Assembly (NCBI RefSeq): GCF_001895025.1
Contig: NZ_BCXI01000027.1
Span: 62,001-126,000 of the forward strand
From: Rhodococcus zopfii NBRC 100606 = JCM 9919
GTDB lineage: Bacteria; Actinomycetota; Actinomycetes; Mycobacteriales; Mycobacteriaceae
Length of the DNA: 64,000 bases
Direction: 5' to 3'
A program made the translations under genes and the position numbers. The notes under the pieces were generated by a model that did not search any database, was not told where the DNA came from, and saw only the letters and a program-made list of their open reading frames with translations. Positions 8,648 through 18,191 of the stretch are shown here, piece after piece (positions within the stretch are counted from its first letter, which is position 1; each line of letters opens with the position of its first letter).

Positions 8648-8689
8648 CCGCGACGTCCCGGCGGCCTCTCCACCACCGGGACGTCGCGG
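8648..8689 (-). terminator. Perfect 14-bp stem hairpin after esxT
   Basis: CCGCGACGTCCCGG (8648-8661) pairs with CCGGGACGTCGCGG (8676-8689) across a 14-nt loop. It lies 40 nt past the esxT stop, at the end of the leftward ESX-4 transcript and before the rplM promoter. No U-tract, as usual for high-GC actinobacteria. Confidence 0.65.
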
Positions 8690-8728
8690 TATCCGACCTG
8701 TTCGGAACGGGCTACACCGCCGTGCGCG

Positions 8729-9025
8729 TCACCTCGGAATCCACTGGCGGGTGAGCCCGTCTTCGAGATCGATCATGTTCCGGTTGCCCGACGCGACCGA
8801 TGCACCGATCCGCCCGAGAATGAAGTTCAACTCGGACGCAGCGGTGTTCCACTTGGTCTGCGACTTGTAGTACTCGTCCTGCGCGGTGCCGTCCCACGTC
8901 TGCACGAATCGCTCGGCCGTCGTCCCGACGGAGTCGAGTTCGTCGTTCATCGCACCCTGCAACGCGGTGAGGTCCTTGAATACCTGATGGACACCCTCGA
9001 AGTCCTGCCTCATCGGTCGACTCAC
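8729..9025 (-). CDS. esxT: WXG100-family protein, EsxT-like (ESX-4 candidate substrate)
   Basis: A 98-aa helical hairpin protein expected to be exported by ESX-4 as a dimer with the EsxU-like partner. WDG at the turn (VQTWDGTAQDEYY) is the WXG motif, flanked by two predicted helices (FEGVHQVFKDLTALQGAMNDELD and SELNFILGRIGASVAS). GTG 9025 has AAGGAG 9 nt upstream; the ATG at 9013 would give 94 aa. It lies last in the leftward ESX-4 transcript, the same place as Rv3444c. The C-terminus ends RQWIPR with no obvious YxxxD/E motif, so the signal may be on the partner. Confidence 0.85.
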   Translation of the reverse strand: MSRPMRQDFEGVHQVFKDLTALQGAMNDELDSVGTTAERFVQTWDGTAQDEYYKSQTKWNTAASELNFILGRIGASVASGNRNMIDLEDGLTRQWIPR

Positions 9026-9076
9026 GGTCCTGTTCTCCTTGCCTCGTTGTCCCCGAAGGATGATGTTGTGCGCGCG

Positions 9077-9143
9077 GTGGCATCCAGGCGCCACGCCGTG
9101 ACATTCAGGCGCCGCACGCCGTGACATTCAGGCGCCGCGCGCC
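9077..9143. repeat. Three tandem copies of a roughly 23-bp unit between esxU and esxT
   Basis: GTGACATTCAGGCGCCGC starts two nearly identical 23-bp units (9098-9120 and 9121-9143, two mismatches at most). A degenerate 21-bp copy precedes them (9077-9097). It fills the esxU-esxT gap immediately upstream of the esxT binding site, and each unit contains the palindrome GGCGCC. Confidence 0.75.
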
Positions 9144-9150
9144 GGGACGA

Positions 9151-9501
9151 TCAGGTGTAGCTGCCCTTGAGGGTGCTGCCCACATCGGCGATCGCGCGCG
9201 CCTGGTCCTCGACCGCCTGGTCGTACGAGTTCCCGCTGGTCCGGATGCCGGCGGCAATCTCCTCCAGCGCGTCGTTCATGTTCCGGGAGGCCTTGTCCCA
9301 GTCCGCCATCACGATCCCGAACATGTCGTTGGAATCGCTGCTCCACACGTCGCTCGATCGCCCGACGATCGTCCTGAGCTGACCGAGAATGTCGCCGAGC
9401 ACTTCACGTGAATTGTCGATCTGTTGCGCCGCGACCAGCATCTCCCCGACGTCGGCGACGACCCTCTGGCCGCCCGCCCCGCCGCCCTGCACTTCGGACA
9501 T
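9151..9501 (-). CDS. esxU: WXG100-like protein, EsxU-like (ESX-4 candidate substrate)
   Basis: A 116-aa helical hairpin protein, the likely heterodimer partner of the EsxT-like product. The turn reads VWSSDSND, so Gly of WXG is replaced by Ser, as occurs in divergent Esx proteins. The second helix carries MADWDKASRNMNDALEEIA. The C-terminal part has YDQAVEDQ, where Tyr and Glu are five residues apart rather than in the strict YxxxE spacing. ATG 9501 follows GGGGAAG by 5 nt. It corresponds to Rv3445c. Confidence 0.82.
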   Translation of the reverse strand: MSEVQGGGAGGQRVVADVGEMLVAAQQIDNSREVLGDILGQLRTIVGRSSDVWSSDSNDMFGIVMADWDKASRNMNDALEEIAAGIRTSGNSYDQAVEDQARAIADVGSTLKGSYT

Positions 9502-9663
9502 TTCGTCTTCCCCTCGTCGTTCTTCGCGCCCGGCCGGGCCCCTGCATCCCTGGCCGGATTGCGCCCTACATCTGGTTGGACGCCACCCGTCGCCGATCGG
9601 TTCCCTTCGGATCCCTTCGGACCGAAACTCGTTCGGGGCGGGTTTCGACCGGGCCCGGCGGCG

Positions 9664-11091
9664 TTACCGGACAACCAGGGTGTGGACCGCCTGTTCGCAT
9701 TCCTTCCCGATGCCGGACCACTCCCCCACCAGGAACTGGCAGCCCACCGCAACCTGCCATCCGCGGTCCACGACGACGAACCAGCGCACCGTCGAGAACT
9801 CTTCGGGCACTTCGGTGTAGGCGATCACCGAGCGGTCCCCGAATGTGGTGTCGGCGTCGACGTCGCGGACGACTCCGCCGCGCTCGGCGGCCCGGCGTTC
9901 GAGCACGGCAGCGACCCCCGCCTCGTCCACGCCGTCGCCGAGTCTGCTGTGCACCACCACGATCCGCCGGTCCGCGCCCCCGACCGGAACGAGCTCGCTG
10001 CGTTGCCCGACCGTGCCCCGGAGCCGCCATTGCTCGGGCAGCTCGATGTGCACCGGTCCCAGTGCGAATCGAGTCGACGGTGACCGCGGCGACGTCGACG
10101 CCGCCGCGGGAACCGGACCGTCGGCTCCCTCCGCGACCGGATCGGCGCCCGGCGGAGCGACTGTTCCCGCGCCGCGACCGAGAAGTACCCCAGCGGCCAC
10201 CGCGACCGCCACTGCGACGGCGGCGAGAACCCACCAGCGCCGCGTGGCCGGAGGCGGCGGCGCTGCCGTGCGCATGTCCGAGAGCCACTGAGCGGTCGCC
10301 GGAACGGTGGATACCGACACCGCAGCGGCGGGCGGAGCCGTGACCGCGGTGAGCATTTCCGACGCGGCGACGGGCACCACCCGGATGCCGCGGCCGAGCC
10401 GCTCCCCGATCAGCTCGCAGAGTGCGCCACCGGACGGCTCGCCCGGCGCACCCGTCACCGCGAGAACATCCGGATCGACCGGACCGGCGACGGAGCCGAT
10501 GAGATCCTCGAAACGCGCGAATCCGTCCGTCGATTCCAGGTCCGCCGCGCCGAGTTCGCCGTCCACCGCCGTGCGGGTGACAACCGGTGCTGTGCCCGAG
10601 GCCGGGGCCGGTCCGAGCAGCGACGCGGTGATCCCGTCGTCCGCCACCTCCACGGCCACGCAGCGTTCCACCGCCGACGCGGTCACCACCTGCCGCGCCG
10701 CGACCGCCGCCGCGACCAGCGTCGCGTTGCGCGCGACGTTCCGCGCTGCGGTGTGGGCGATCTCGCGGCGCCGCTCGCTCCACCGCGTCGGATACACCAT
10801 CGTGGCCGTACCCGCGTCCGGGGGAGCGGAGACCGCCGCCGCCGCGTACTGCACCAGTCCGGTCAGAGCGGCGGACAGCTCGGGGCCGCCGGTACCGGCC
10901 CGGGATCGGTCCCCGATCCGAGCGACGACGTCGATCCGGGTTTCGGCGGGGCGGCGGGCGGCCGCTTCCGCGAACACGAATCCGTCTCCGATGTCGGCGG
11001 CGACCGCGGGACAGTCGAGGGTGATCTCCCCCCAACGCGCGAAGACCCGGTCGGGGGCCAGGAGCAGGCCGAGCGTGTCGGACGTGCTCAC
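9664..11091 (-). CDS. Type VII secretion-associated protein (Rv3446c family)
   Basis: A 475-aa ESX-4 component of unknown biochemical role. The N-terminal two thirds look like an ASKHA-type fold (SVSTSDTLGLLLAPDRVF, then VTGAPGEPSGG). A Pro-rich linker precedes one transmembrane helix (WWVLAAVAVAVAVAAGVLLG, about residue 300). The C-terminal exported domain (PVHIELPEQWRL to QAVHTLVVR) resembles the lipoprotein-like tail of this family. GTG 11091 overlaps the eccC TGA as GTGA. It is found only with ESX-4-type loci, which fixes the locus type. Confidence 0.85.
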   Translation of the reverse strand: MSTSDTLGLLLAPDRVFARWGEITLDCPAVAADIGDGFVFAEAAARRPAETRIDVVARIGDRSRAGTGGPELSAALTGLVQYAAAAVSAPPDAGTATMVYPTRWSERRREIAHTAARNVARNATLVAAAVAARQVVTASAVERCVAVEVADDGITASLLGPAPASGTAPVVTRTAVDGELGAADLESTDGFARFEDLIGSVAGPVDPDVLAVTGAPGEPSGGALCELIGERLGRGIRVVPVAASEMLTAVTAPPAAAVSVSTVPATAQWLSDMRTAAPPPPATRRWWVLAAVAVAVAVAAGVLLGRGAGTVAPPGADPVAEGADGPVPAAASTSPRSPSTRFALGPVHIELPEQWRLRGTVGQRSELVPVGGADRRIVVVHSRLGDGVDEAGVAAVLERRAAERGGVVRDVDADTTFGDRSVIAYTEVPEEFSTVRWFVVVDRGWQVAVGCQFLVGEWSGIGKECEQAVHTLVVR

Positions 11092-14000
11092 TGTTCCGGG
11101 ACCCACGCGACCTGCACGAGCGATTCCCCGTTGCGCTGCACCATGATGCCCCGCCCCGGAGGCATCCGGCTCGGCCGGATCGCGCCGACCAGTGCTCCTT
11201 CGTCGCGGTTTCCACTCATGACCAGACCCGCCGACGACAACTCTCGCAACCGCCCGATCACCGGTTCGAACAATGCGCGTCCCGCACCACCGGAGCGTCG
11301 GGCCACCACCAGGTGCAGGCCGATGTCCTTTCCCTGCGGCAGGTACTCGACCAGCGGCGCCAGCGGATTCTGTCCCGAGGTGGACACCATGTCGTAGTCG
11401 TCGACGACGACGAAGACCTCCGGTCCCGTCCACCAGGACCGGTCCCGTAGCTGCTGCTGGGTGGTGTCCGGTCCGGGCAGCCGCTTCTCGAACACCGTGG
11501 CGAGGTCGCGGGCCATCGCGGAGAGGACCGCCGCGGACGGCGCATATCCCCCGAGATGGTCGCCTTCGACGATACCGAGGAGGGTGCGCCGGTAGTCGCC
11601 GACGACGATGCGGGCCTGCGCACCGGTGTTCGACTTCATCAGGCTCCGGCAGATCCCGCGCAGCAGCGCGGTCTTGCCGCAGCCGGAATCCCCGAACACC
11701 AGGAGGTGCGGGTTCTCCGCGAAGTCGAGCCATACCGGCGCCAGCTCCGCTTCGTCGATGCCGATCGGGACCCGCAGCCGCTGTGCCGCCGGCGCGTGTG
11801 CCGGCACGGGCGTGCCCGGCGGCAGCGCTGTGGGCAGCTCCCGGTGCTCGACGAGTTCCGGCAGCATCCGCACCGGCGGGGCCGGCCGGCCCGGCGTGGC
11901 AGCGGTGAGCGCCTCCACTGCCGCGGCGATCCCGGCCCCGAGGTCGTCCGCCTCGGAACTGCCGTCGACTCGGGGCAGCGCCGAGAGAACGTGCAGCCCG
12001 TCGCGGTCGATGCCGCGACCGGGCCGGTTCGCGGGGACGGTCTCGGCCTTCTTCCGGCCGAACTCCGAATCCGACGGGTCGCCGAGGCGCAGCTCGAGCC
12101 GGGTGCCGAGGTGGTCGCGCATCGCGGGCCGCACATCACCCCAGCGCGGCGCGGAGATCACGACGTGGATCCCGTAGGACAGGCCCTGCGCCGCGAGAAT
12201 GCCGATCGCCTGCTCGAGAGCTTCGAAGTCGTTCCGGATGCTGGGCCAGCCGTCGATGACGAGGAAAACGTCACCGAACGGGTCGGTGGACGTGTCGACG
12301 AGCCGGTCGCCGCGGAGCCGGCGCAGCTGCGCCATCGACTCGATCCCCCATTCGGCGAAGATCCGTTCGCGCCGCCGCAGTAATCCGGTCATCTCCGCGA
12401 CGGTCCGGCGCACCCGGTCGGCGTCGAGCCGACTGGCCACCGAACCGACGTGGGGCAGGCCCGACAGTCCGGCGAGTGTGCCCCCACCGAAATCCAGGCA
12501 ATAGAACTGGACCTGTTCGGCGGTGTGGCTCAACGCCATCGACATCATCAGGCTGCGCAGCAGCGTCGACTTGCCGGATCGGGGGCCGCCGACGACCACG
12601 ACATTGCCCGCCGCGCCCGCCAGATCGACGATGAGCGGATCCCGGCGCTGATCGAAGGGCCGGTCCACGATGCCGATCGGGGTGCGCAAGGTGGCCTGGC
12701 GCAGCACGTCGCCCGTGAGCAGCGACCGCGGCACGATCCGGTCGAGACTCGGCGACTCGTCGAGCGGCGGCAGCCACACCTCGTGCGCGGGCGGGCCGTG
12801 GCCGTGGATCCGGTCGACGAGAACGTCGAGGACGGTCCGGCCGTCCGGCTCCGGTTCGGGGGCGGTCGTCGCGGGGACCGGCATCGGCGCCGGCACTTCG
12901 GCGGGCACCTCCCGCGCCGTGAACGGCCGGGACCGGGTCGCACCCGGCCCGTGGTTGTGCGGGGCCAGGCGGGTGGTGCGGCCCGGCTCGTAGGGTCCGG
13001 ACACGTAGGCAGCGGCGAACCGCACGATCTCCGCCGAATCGCACTTGAGGTAGCCGGCACCCGGCGACGACGGCAGATGGTAGGCGTCGGGGACACCGAG
13101 CACACTGCGGGATTCGTTCGCCGAGAACGTTTTCAGGCCTATTCGATAGGACAGGTGACTGTCGAGCCCACGCAGCCGCCCCTCGTCGAGGCGCTGGCTG
13201 GCGAGCAGCAGGTGCATGTGCAGTGAGCGGCCGAGCCGGCCGATGGCCGCGAACAGATCGGCGAATTCCGGTTGCTGGGTGAGCAATTCGGAGAACTCGT
13301 CGACGACGATGAACAGTGCGGGAAGCGGCGCCAACGGCGCGCCCGCCACCCGCGCCCGCTCGTAGTCACCCACATTCGCGAAATTTCCTGCCGCGCGCAG
13401 CAACTCCTGCCTGCGGTTCATCTCGCCCGCGAGGGCGTCCTTCATCCGGTCCACCATCGCCAGTTCGTCGGCGAGGTTGGTGATGACGGCGGCGACGTGC
13501 GGCGCCCGGTCCAGACCGAGGAACGTGGCTCCGCCTTTGAAGTCGACGAGCACGAGGTTCAGCGCATCCGGTGCATGCGTCGCGATCAGGCCGAGGACCA
13601 AGGTGCGCAAGAACTCCGATTTTCCGGAACCGGTGGCGCCGATGCACAGGCCGTGCGGCCCCATGCCGTTCTCCGCGGCTTCCTTCAGATCCAGTTCGAC
13701 GGGGGCACCGTCGACCCCGACACCGATGGGCACCCTCAGCCGGTCCCGGCCCCGCCGCGGCGCCCAGGCCCGCCCGGGGTCGAATCGCGCGAGGTCGCCG
13801 AGGCCCAGCAGATCCGGCCACGTCGACGGCCGTGCCTCGCCACCGGTGTCCCCGGCCGCCGTCCCGGTGGTCCGATACGGTGCCAGACGCCGCGCCACGG
13901 TCTGCGCCTGCGCGACGCTGATGCCGTCGACCCGCGCGAAGGTCTCGACGGTGTTGCCCGCACGGGCGCCGAGTTCTCCACCGTCGGCGATCAACTGCAA

Positions 14001-15074
14001 TCCCCGGGTCGCGGCGAGCCGCGGCACGAACCGGCACAGATCGAGCACCACCACCGAATCGACTCCGCCGTCGTCGAGGACACCGGAACCGGAACCGTGG
14101 ACGCCGCCGTCGACGACGACGACGATCTGCGGCACGCCCTCGACCGCCGGGGCGTTGCGCGCGAAACGTCCGCGCATCGCCAGCTGCGGCCCGAGGACCG
14201 TCTCGAGTTCGAGCATCGAACCGAACACGGTGCGGGCGCTTCCCGCACCGTCCCGCGCCTCCGGATGCTGGGCATGGGGAAGCCATTTCACCCATTCCCA
14301 CTCCGGGGCCGTGTCGGGTCCGCACACCACGGCGATCTGCAGCACGTCCGGCCCGTGGAAGGTGCACAGTTGCACCAGCATCGCCCGGGTGAGCCGGCGC
14401 GCGGCGTCGCGGTCACCGTCGATCGCGACCGCCGGGAATCCGCGCAAGGACACCGCGGTGGGCAACGCGGCCACCACCGAGTGCGTGCGGACGAACCTGC
14501 GCAAGGAGACCGCCGCAACCGGTTCCAGGTCCTCGACCGGCCCGGTCTCGGGCGGGATCAGGCGCGTCGCGAGTCGCTGACCGCCGAGACCGACCCGCAC
14601 GTGACAGTAGTCCGCATCCGTCACCCGGCGCTCCCACATGCGCACCGATCCGGCGAGCGTCCACGCCAGCGCCGGGTCGGGGTGCACCCACTCGAGTGCA
14701 TGGCGCTGCTGGTCACCCGTTTCGGTCACGTCGCGGCGCAGCTGGTCGAGGTATCGCAGGTAGTCCTTGCGGTCCTCGTTCGCCTCGGCGGTGCGCGCAC
14801 CGCCCCCACGGCCGCTGCCGGCGAGCATCCCGATCACCGACACCATCATCATGACGGGGAAGATCAGCGACATCGGGTTGCGCGCCATCCCGGAGGTGAA
14901 CATCAACGCGACCATGCCGATCATCGCGGCCACCATCACCAGCGGCAGCAGTTTCATCAACAGGTTCCCCGGGGTGGAACGCGGAATCTCCGGGGGCGCT
15001 TGCAGACTCACCTCACCACCCGGTATGCGCGGAGCCTCCCGACGGGCTCTGCGCACGAACCGCACCGTACTCAC
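11088..15074 (-). CDS. eccC4: ESX-4 secretion ATPase EccC (three FtsK/SpoIIIE domains)
   Basis: The motor of the secretion system and the receptor for Esx substrates at the inner membrane. The 1328-aa product has two N-terminal transmembrane helices (about residues 39-60 and 66-85) and three P-loop domains. Walker A motifs are GATGSGKS near residue 478, GGPRSGKS near 828 and GDSGCGKT near 1127. Walker B-like strands are LFIVVDEFSELL, VFLVIDGWPS and VFVVVDDYDMV. It is a single polypeptide, as in ESX-4, ESX-2, ESX-3 and ESX-5, not split as in ESX-1. GTG 15074 has GGGGGGAG 6 nt upstream; the frame is open further back without support. It is divergent from eccD. Confidence 0.95.
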   Translation of the reverse strand: MSTVRFVRRARREAPRIPGGEVSLQAPPEIPRSTPGNLLMKLLPLVMVAAMIGMVALMFTSGMARNPMSLIFPVMMMVSVIGMLAGSGRGGGARTAEANEDRKDYLRYLDQLRRDVTETGDQQRHALEWVHPDPALAWTLAGSVRMWERRVTDADYCHVRVGLGGQRLATRLIPPETGPVEDLEPVAAVSLRRFVRTHSVVAALPTAVSLRGFPAVAIDGDRDAARRLTRAMLVQLCTFHGPDVLQIAVVCGPDTAPEWEWVKWLPHAQHPEARDGAGSARTVFGSMLELETVLGPQLAMRGRFARNAPAVEGVPQIVVVVDGGVHGSGSGVLDDGGVDSVVVLDLCRFVPRLAATRGLQLIADGGELGARAGNTVETFARVDGISVAQAQTVARRLAPYRTTGTAAGDTGGEARPSTWPDLLGLGDLARFDPGRAWAPRRGRDRLRVPIGVGVDGAPVELDLKEAAENGMGPHGLCIGATGSGKSEFLRTLVLGLIATHAPDALNLVLVDFKGGATFLGLDRAPHVAAVITNLADELAMVDRMKDALAGEMNRRQELLRAAGNFANVGDYERARVAGAPLAPLPALFIVVDEFSELLTQQPEFADLFAAIGRLGRSLHMHLLLASQRLDEGRLRGLDSHLSYRIGLKTFSANESRSVLGVPDAYHLPSSPGAGYLKCDSAEIVRFAAAYVSGPYEPGRTTRLAPHNHGPGATRSRPFTAREVPAEVPAPMPVPATTAPEPEPDGRTVLDVLVDRIHGHGPPAHEVWLPPLDESPSLDRIVPRSLLTGDVLRQATLRTPIGIVDRPFDQRRDPLIVDLAGAAGNVVVVGGPRSGKSTLLRSLMMSMALSHTAEQVQFYCLDFGGGTLAGLSGLPHVGSVASRLDADRVRRTVAEMTGLLRRRERIFAEWGIESMAQLRRLRGDRLVDTSTDPFGDVFLVIDGWPSIRNDFEALEQAIGILAAQGLSYGIHVVISAPRWGDVRPAMRDHLGTRLELRLGDPSDSEFGRKKAETVPANRPGRGIDRDGLHVLSALPRVDGSSEADDLGAGIAAAVEALTAATPGRPAPPVRMLPELVEHRELPTALPPGTPVPAHAPAAQRLRVPIGIDEAELAPVWLDFAENPHLLVFGDSGCGKTALLRGICRSLMKSNTGAQARIVVGDYRRTLLGIVEGDHLGGYAPSAAVLSAMARDLATVFEKRLPGPDTTQQQLRDRSWWTGPEVFVVVDDYDMVSTSGQNPLAPLVEYLPQGKDIGLHLVVARRSGGAGRALFEPVIGRLRELSSAGLVMSGNRDEGALVGAIRPSRMPPGRGIMVQRNGESLVQVAWVPEQ

Positions 15075-15271
15075 GGCAAACTCCCCCCGACCGCTCTCGT
15101 CACCTCGGCCGCCCCCGCGCCGGCCGTCCCCACGGTCGACGAAGGGTAACGCATCGCACCGCCGCGTGCCCGCCCTGCGCCCCGGCGCCCGCCGCACGGA
15201 TGTCGTATCGTCTGCGGCGGGTTCGGTCCGTCCGGAGGGGAATTTCGACGGACCGGACCGGGACACACTCG

Positions 15272-16768
15272 ATGCGACTGGGGGACACATCGTTGACGGC
15301 TACACACAGCGACACGACGCGCACGGGCGCCGAACCGAGCCGGGGCGTCGGCGCTCCGGACCTGTGCCGGATCACCGTGCTGACCCGGCACAGCCAGGTC
15401 GATCTGGCCCTGCCACTGGGGGTGCCGGTGGCGCTGCTCGTTCCCGGGATCGTCGATCTCGTTGCGGCACACCGCACCGACAACGCCTTCGATTCCACCC
15501 CCGATCAGGTGGAGCCCGACCGGTGGACCCTCGCTCGGCTCGGCCGGGCACCGCTGTCCGGTGCGCTCGCACTCGAGGAACACGGTGTCCGGGACGGTGA
15601 ACTGCTCGTCCTCGAGAACGCTGCCGCGCCCGCGCCGCCACCGCTGTTCGACGACGTCATGTATCACGTCGCGGTCGCCGACCGCGATCGCCTGCGCCGC
15701 TGGTCGTCGTCGGCCGCGCAGTCGGTAGCCACGATCGTCGCGGTCCTCGCCGTGGTGGTGGGTTCGGCTGCGCTGCTGCAGATCCCGGCAGGGAACGGCC
15801 GCGCGATCGCCGGCGCCGCGACAGCAACCCTGACGATACTGCTCGTCGTCGCGGCCGCCGTCCTGCACCGCGTCTACCAGGACCGCGCCACGGCCTGGCT
15901 CCTGTCGGTGTGCGCGACACCGGCCGCGTTCGCGACCGGACTGCTCGTCGTCCCGGGGGGATACGACCTGCCGCATCTGCTGCTCGGTTCGATCCTCACC
16001 GCGGCGGTCGCGGTCGTGGTCCTGCGCGTCGCCGTCGTCGGGACCGCCACGTTCACCGCTGTCGCGACGGTCGCGACGGTGGCGGCGGTCGCGTCCACGG
16101 TGGCGGTGGGCATCGCCGTTCCGGTGACCGCGGTCGGTGCCGGTCTCGTCCTGGTCGGGTTGCTCACTGCGACGCTCGCCCCCCGGGTCGCGATGATGCT
16201 GGCGCGGCTGCCGCTGCCACCGGTGCCGGCGCCCGGAACGTCCCTCGATCCGGTGGTCGCGGACCCCGACGACGCGAATCCGGCACCTACGTTCGAGGAA
16301 CTCGAAGCGGGCGCAGCCCTGGCCAGGCGCTACCTCACCGGCCTCCTGTATGCCGTCGTCGTCCTGACCACCGCGGGTGCCTGGTGCGCGACGATTTCCC
16401 GGGCCGGCGACGGAATTCCGTGGCCCGGTGTCGCGCTCGCGATCGCCGCGGCGGTCGCCTTGATGTTCCGCGGCCGCACCTACGCCGGCGCGGACCAGGC
16501 CGCGCCGCTCGTTCTCGGCGGCGGTCTCATCCTGCTCGGTGTGCTCGCCGGTGCCGCGGTCGGCGGCGCCGCGCCGCCCGTCGCGCTGTTCTCGGCGGCG
16601 ACCGTGCTGCTGGTCGGCGCCCTGGTCTTCGGGGTGGTCGCACCGCGGCGCACGTTCACTCCCGTTCAGCGCCGTATCGCCGAAATCACCGAGTACGCGG
16701 TGGTCGCGACGATCGTTCCGCTGGCCTGCTGGGTTCTCGGGCTCTACTCCGCCGTGCGCGGAATCTGA
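15272..16768 (+). CDS. eccD4: ESX-4 membrane channel component EccD
   Basis: The multi-spanning core of the secretion pore. A ubiquitin-like N-terminal domain (CRITVLTRHSQVDLALPLG) is followed by about 11 hydrophobic helices from residue 140 on. Between spans 5 and 6 lies a cytoplasmic loop with FEELEAGAALARRYLTG. ATG 15272 gives 498 aa. TTG 15293, preceded by GGGGGA at a good distance, is an equally likely start and gives 491 aa. The stop is one base short of the next GTG. EccD normally dimerises inside the EccB/C/D/E protomer. Confidence 0.92.
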   Translation: MRLGDTSLTATHSDTTRTGAEPSRGVGAPDLCRITVLTRHSQVDLALPLGVPVALLVPGIVDLVAAHRTDNAFDSTPDQVEPDRWTLARLGRAPLSGALALEEHGVRDGELLVLENAAAPAPPPLFDDVMYHVAVADRDRLRRWSSSAAQSVATIVAVLAVVVGSAALLQIPAGNGRAIAGAATATLTILLVVAAAVLHRVYQDRATAWLLSVCATPAAFATGLLVVPGGYDLPHLLLGSILTAAVAVVVLRVAVVGTATFTAVATVATVAAVASTVAVGIAVPVTAVGAGLVLVGLLTATLAPRVAMMLARLPLPPVPAPGTSLDPVVADPDDANPAPTFEELEAGAALARRYLTGLLYAVVVLTTAGAWCATISRAGDGIPWPGVALAIAAAVALMFRGRTYAGADQAAPLVLGGGLILLGVLAGAAVGGAAPPVALFSAATVLLVGALVFGVVAPRRTFTPVQRRIAEITEYAVVATIVPLACWVLGLYSAVRGI

Positions 16769-16769
16769 C

Positions 16770-18164
16770 GTGCCGGGCTACCCCCGGGCCGTGGCCGCCG
16801 CGTTCGTCGCCGGATTGCTCGCCACCGCCGCACCCGCGAGCGCGTCCCCTCCGACGGTCGACCCGGGCGCGCTGCCCCCGGCGGGTGCGCCCGCGCCGCC
16901 GGACGAGACCGAGCAGCGCAACCTGTGCACGCAGGCACGGGACGCCGTGGACGGTCCGCAACCACCTGCGGCCCAGCGCATTCTGGACTTCGAGGCCGTG
17001 TGGCCGCTGACCCGCGGCGCCGGACAGAAGGTCGCGGTGATCGACACCGGTGTGGCGCGGCATCCCCGGCTGCCGAACCTGATCCCGGGCGGAGATTATG
17101 TCGCTACCGGCGACGGCACCGACGACTGCGATGCGCACGGCACCCTCGTCGCGGGGCTCATCGCGGCAAGCCCGATGGCGGGAGCGGGATTCGCCGGGGG
17201 CGCACCCGATGTCGAGGTGATCGCGATCCGGCAATCCAGCCGCAATTTCTCCGACCGCAACCACCGCCCCGACGACGCGACCGCGCGCAACTCCCCCGGG
17301 TACGGAGACGTCCGCACCCTGGGGGCGGCGGTCCGGACCGCCGCGGACCTGGGTGCGACCGTCATCAACATCTCGGAGGTCGCGTGCGTGGCGGCGGCGG
17401 ACGGCCTCGACGATCGCACGCTCGGCGCCGCCGTCCAGTACGCGACCGACGTCCGCAACGCGGTGGTGGTCGTGGCGGCAGGCAACACCGGAGACCTGTG
17501 CCGATCGCCGAATCCCGGTGGTGTCGATCCGCTGACACCGGGCGGTGATCCTTGGTCCGCGGTCACCACGATCGCGTCACCGGCCTGGTACGACGAGTAC
17601 GTGCTCACCGTCGGATCGGTCGAGGAGGACGGCTCCCCGTCGTCGTACAGCCTGCCCGGACCGTGGGTGGACGTGGCTGCACCCGGCAGCGGCATCGTCT
17701 CGTTGCATCCCACCTCCGGCGGGCTCGCCGACGCGTACCGGGGACAGGACGGACCGCAGCCGATCGCGGGAACCAGTTTCGCGGCGCCGCTGGTCGCGGC
17801 GACCGTCGCCCTGGTCCGTGCCCGGCATCCCGAACTCGACGCGCGCGCCGTGATGGCACGCATCGAGGCGACCGCGCACGCCCCGGCCGAGGGCTGGAAT
17901 CCCCGGGTCGGGCACGGGGTGGTCGACCCGCTCGCCGCGGTCGCCGGTCCCGATCCCGTCGTCCGGTCCCAGGTCGCGGCATCCGTGCCGATCGAGCCGC
18001 CACGTCCGGCGCCGTCCCCGGACCACCGGCCGCGCACGGTCGCGCTGGCAGCCGGCGGCGGCGTGTGCGGGGTACTCGCGGTCGCGGTGGTCGCGTCCAT
18101 TCCGCTCCGACGCCGCGCCCACCGCTCGCCCTGTCCGGGTGAGGGAAACCGTCACCCGGCCTGA
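16770..18164 (+). CDS. mycP4: Mycosin, membrane-anchored subtilisin-like serine protease of ESX-4
   Basis: A 464-aa periplasmic protease needed for ESX complex stability. It has an N-terminal signal peptide (VAAAFVAGLLATAAPASA) and the catalytic triad Asp92 (VIDTG), His123 (DAHGTLVAG) and Ser336 (GTSFAAP). A C-terminal membrane anchor (LAAGGGVCGVLAVAVVASI) is followed by RRRAHR on the cytoplasmic side. GTG 16770 starts one base after the eccD stop. All catalytic residues are present, so it should be active. It converges on eccB with a 27-nt gap. Confidence 0.94.
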   Translation: MPGYPRAVAAAFVAGLLATAAPASASPPTVDPGALPPAGAPAPPDETEQRNLCTQARDAVDGPQPPAAQRILDFEAVWPLTRGAGQKVAVIDTGVARHPRLPNLIPGGDYVATGDGTDDCDAHGTLVAGLIAASPMAGAGFAGGAPDVEVIAIRQSSRNFSDRNHRPDDATARNSPGYGDVRTLGAAVRTAADLGATVINISEVACVAAADGLDDRTLGAAVQYATDVRNAVVVVAAGNTGDLCRSPNPGGVDPLTPGGDPWSAVTTIASPAWYDEYVLTVGSVEEDGSPSSYSLPGPWVDVAAPGSGIVSLHPTSGGLADAYRGQDGPQPIAGTSFAAPLVAATVALVRARHPELDARAVMARIEATAHAPAEGWNPRVGHGVVDPLAAVAGPDPVVRSQVAASVPIEPPRPAPSPDHRPRTVALAAGGGVCGVLAVAVVASIPLRRRAHRSPCPGEGNRHPA

Positions 18165-18191
18165 CCGAACAGTGCGTCCGATCAACGGAAG

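Noticed and set aside
9591-9620. Direct repeat CCCTTCGGAT upstream of esxU region
   Set aside because: Two short 10-bp copies only, easily chance in GC-rich spacer DNA.
13272-15149. 625-residue plus-strand open frame over eccC
   Set aside because: Antisense to an intact three-domain ATPase.
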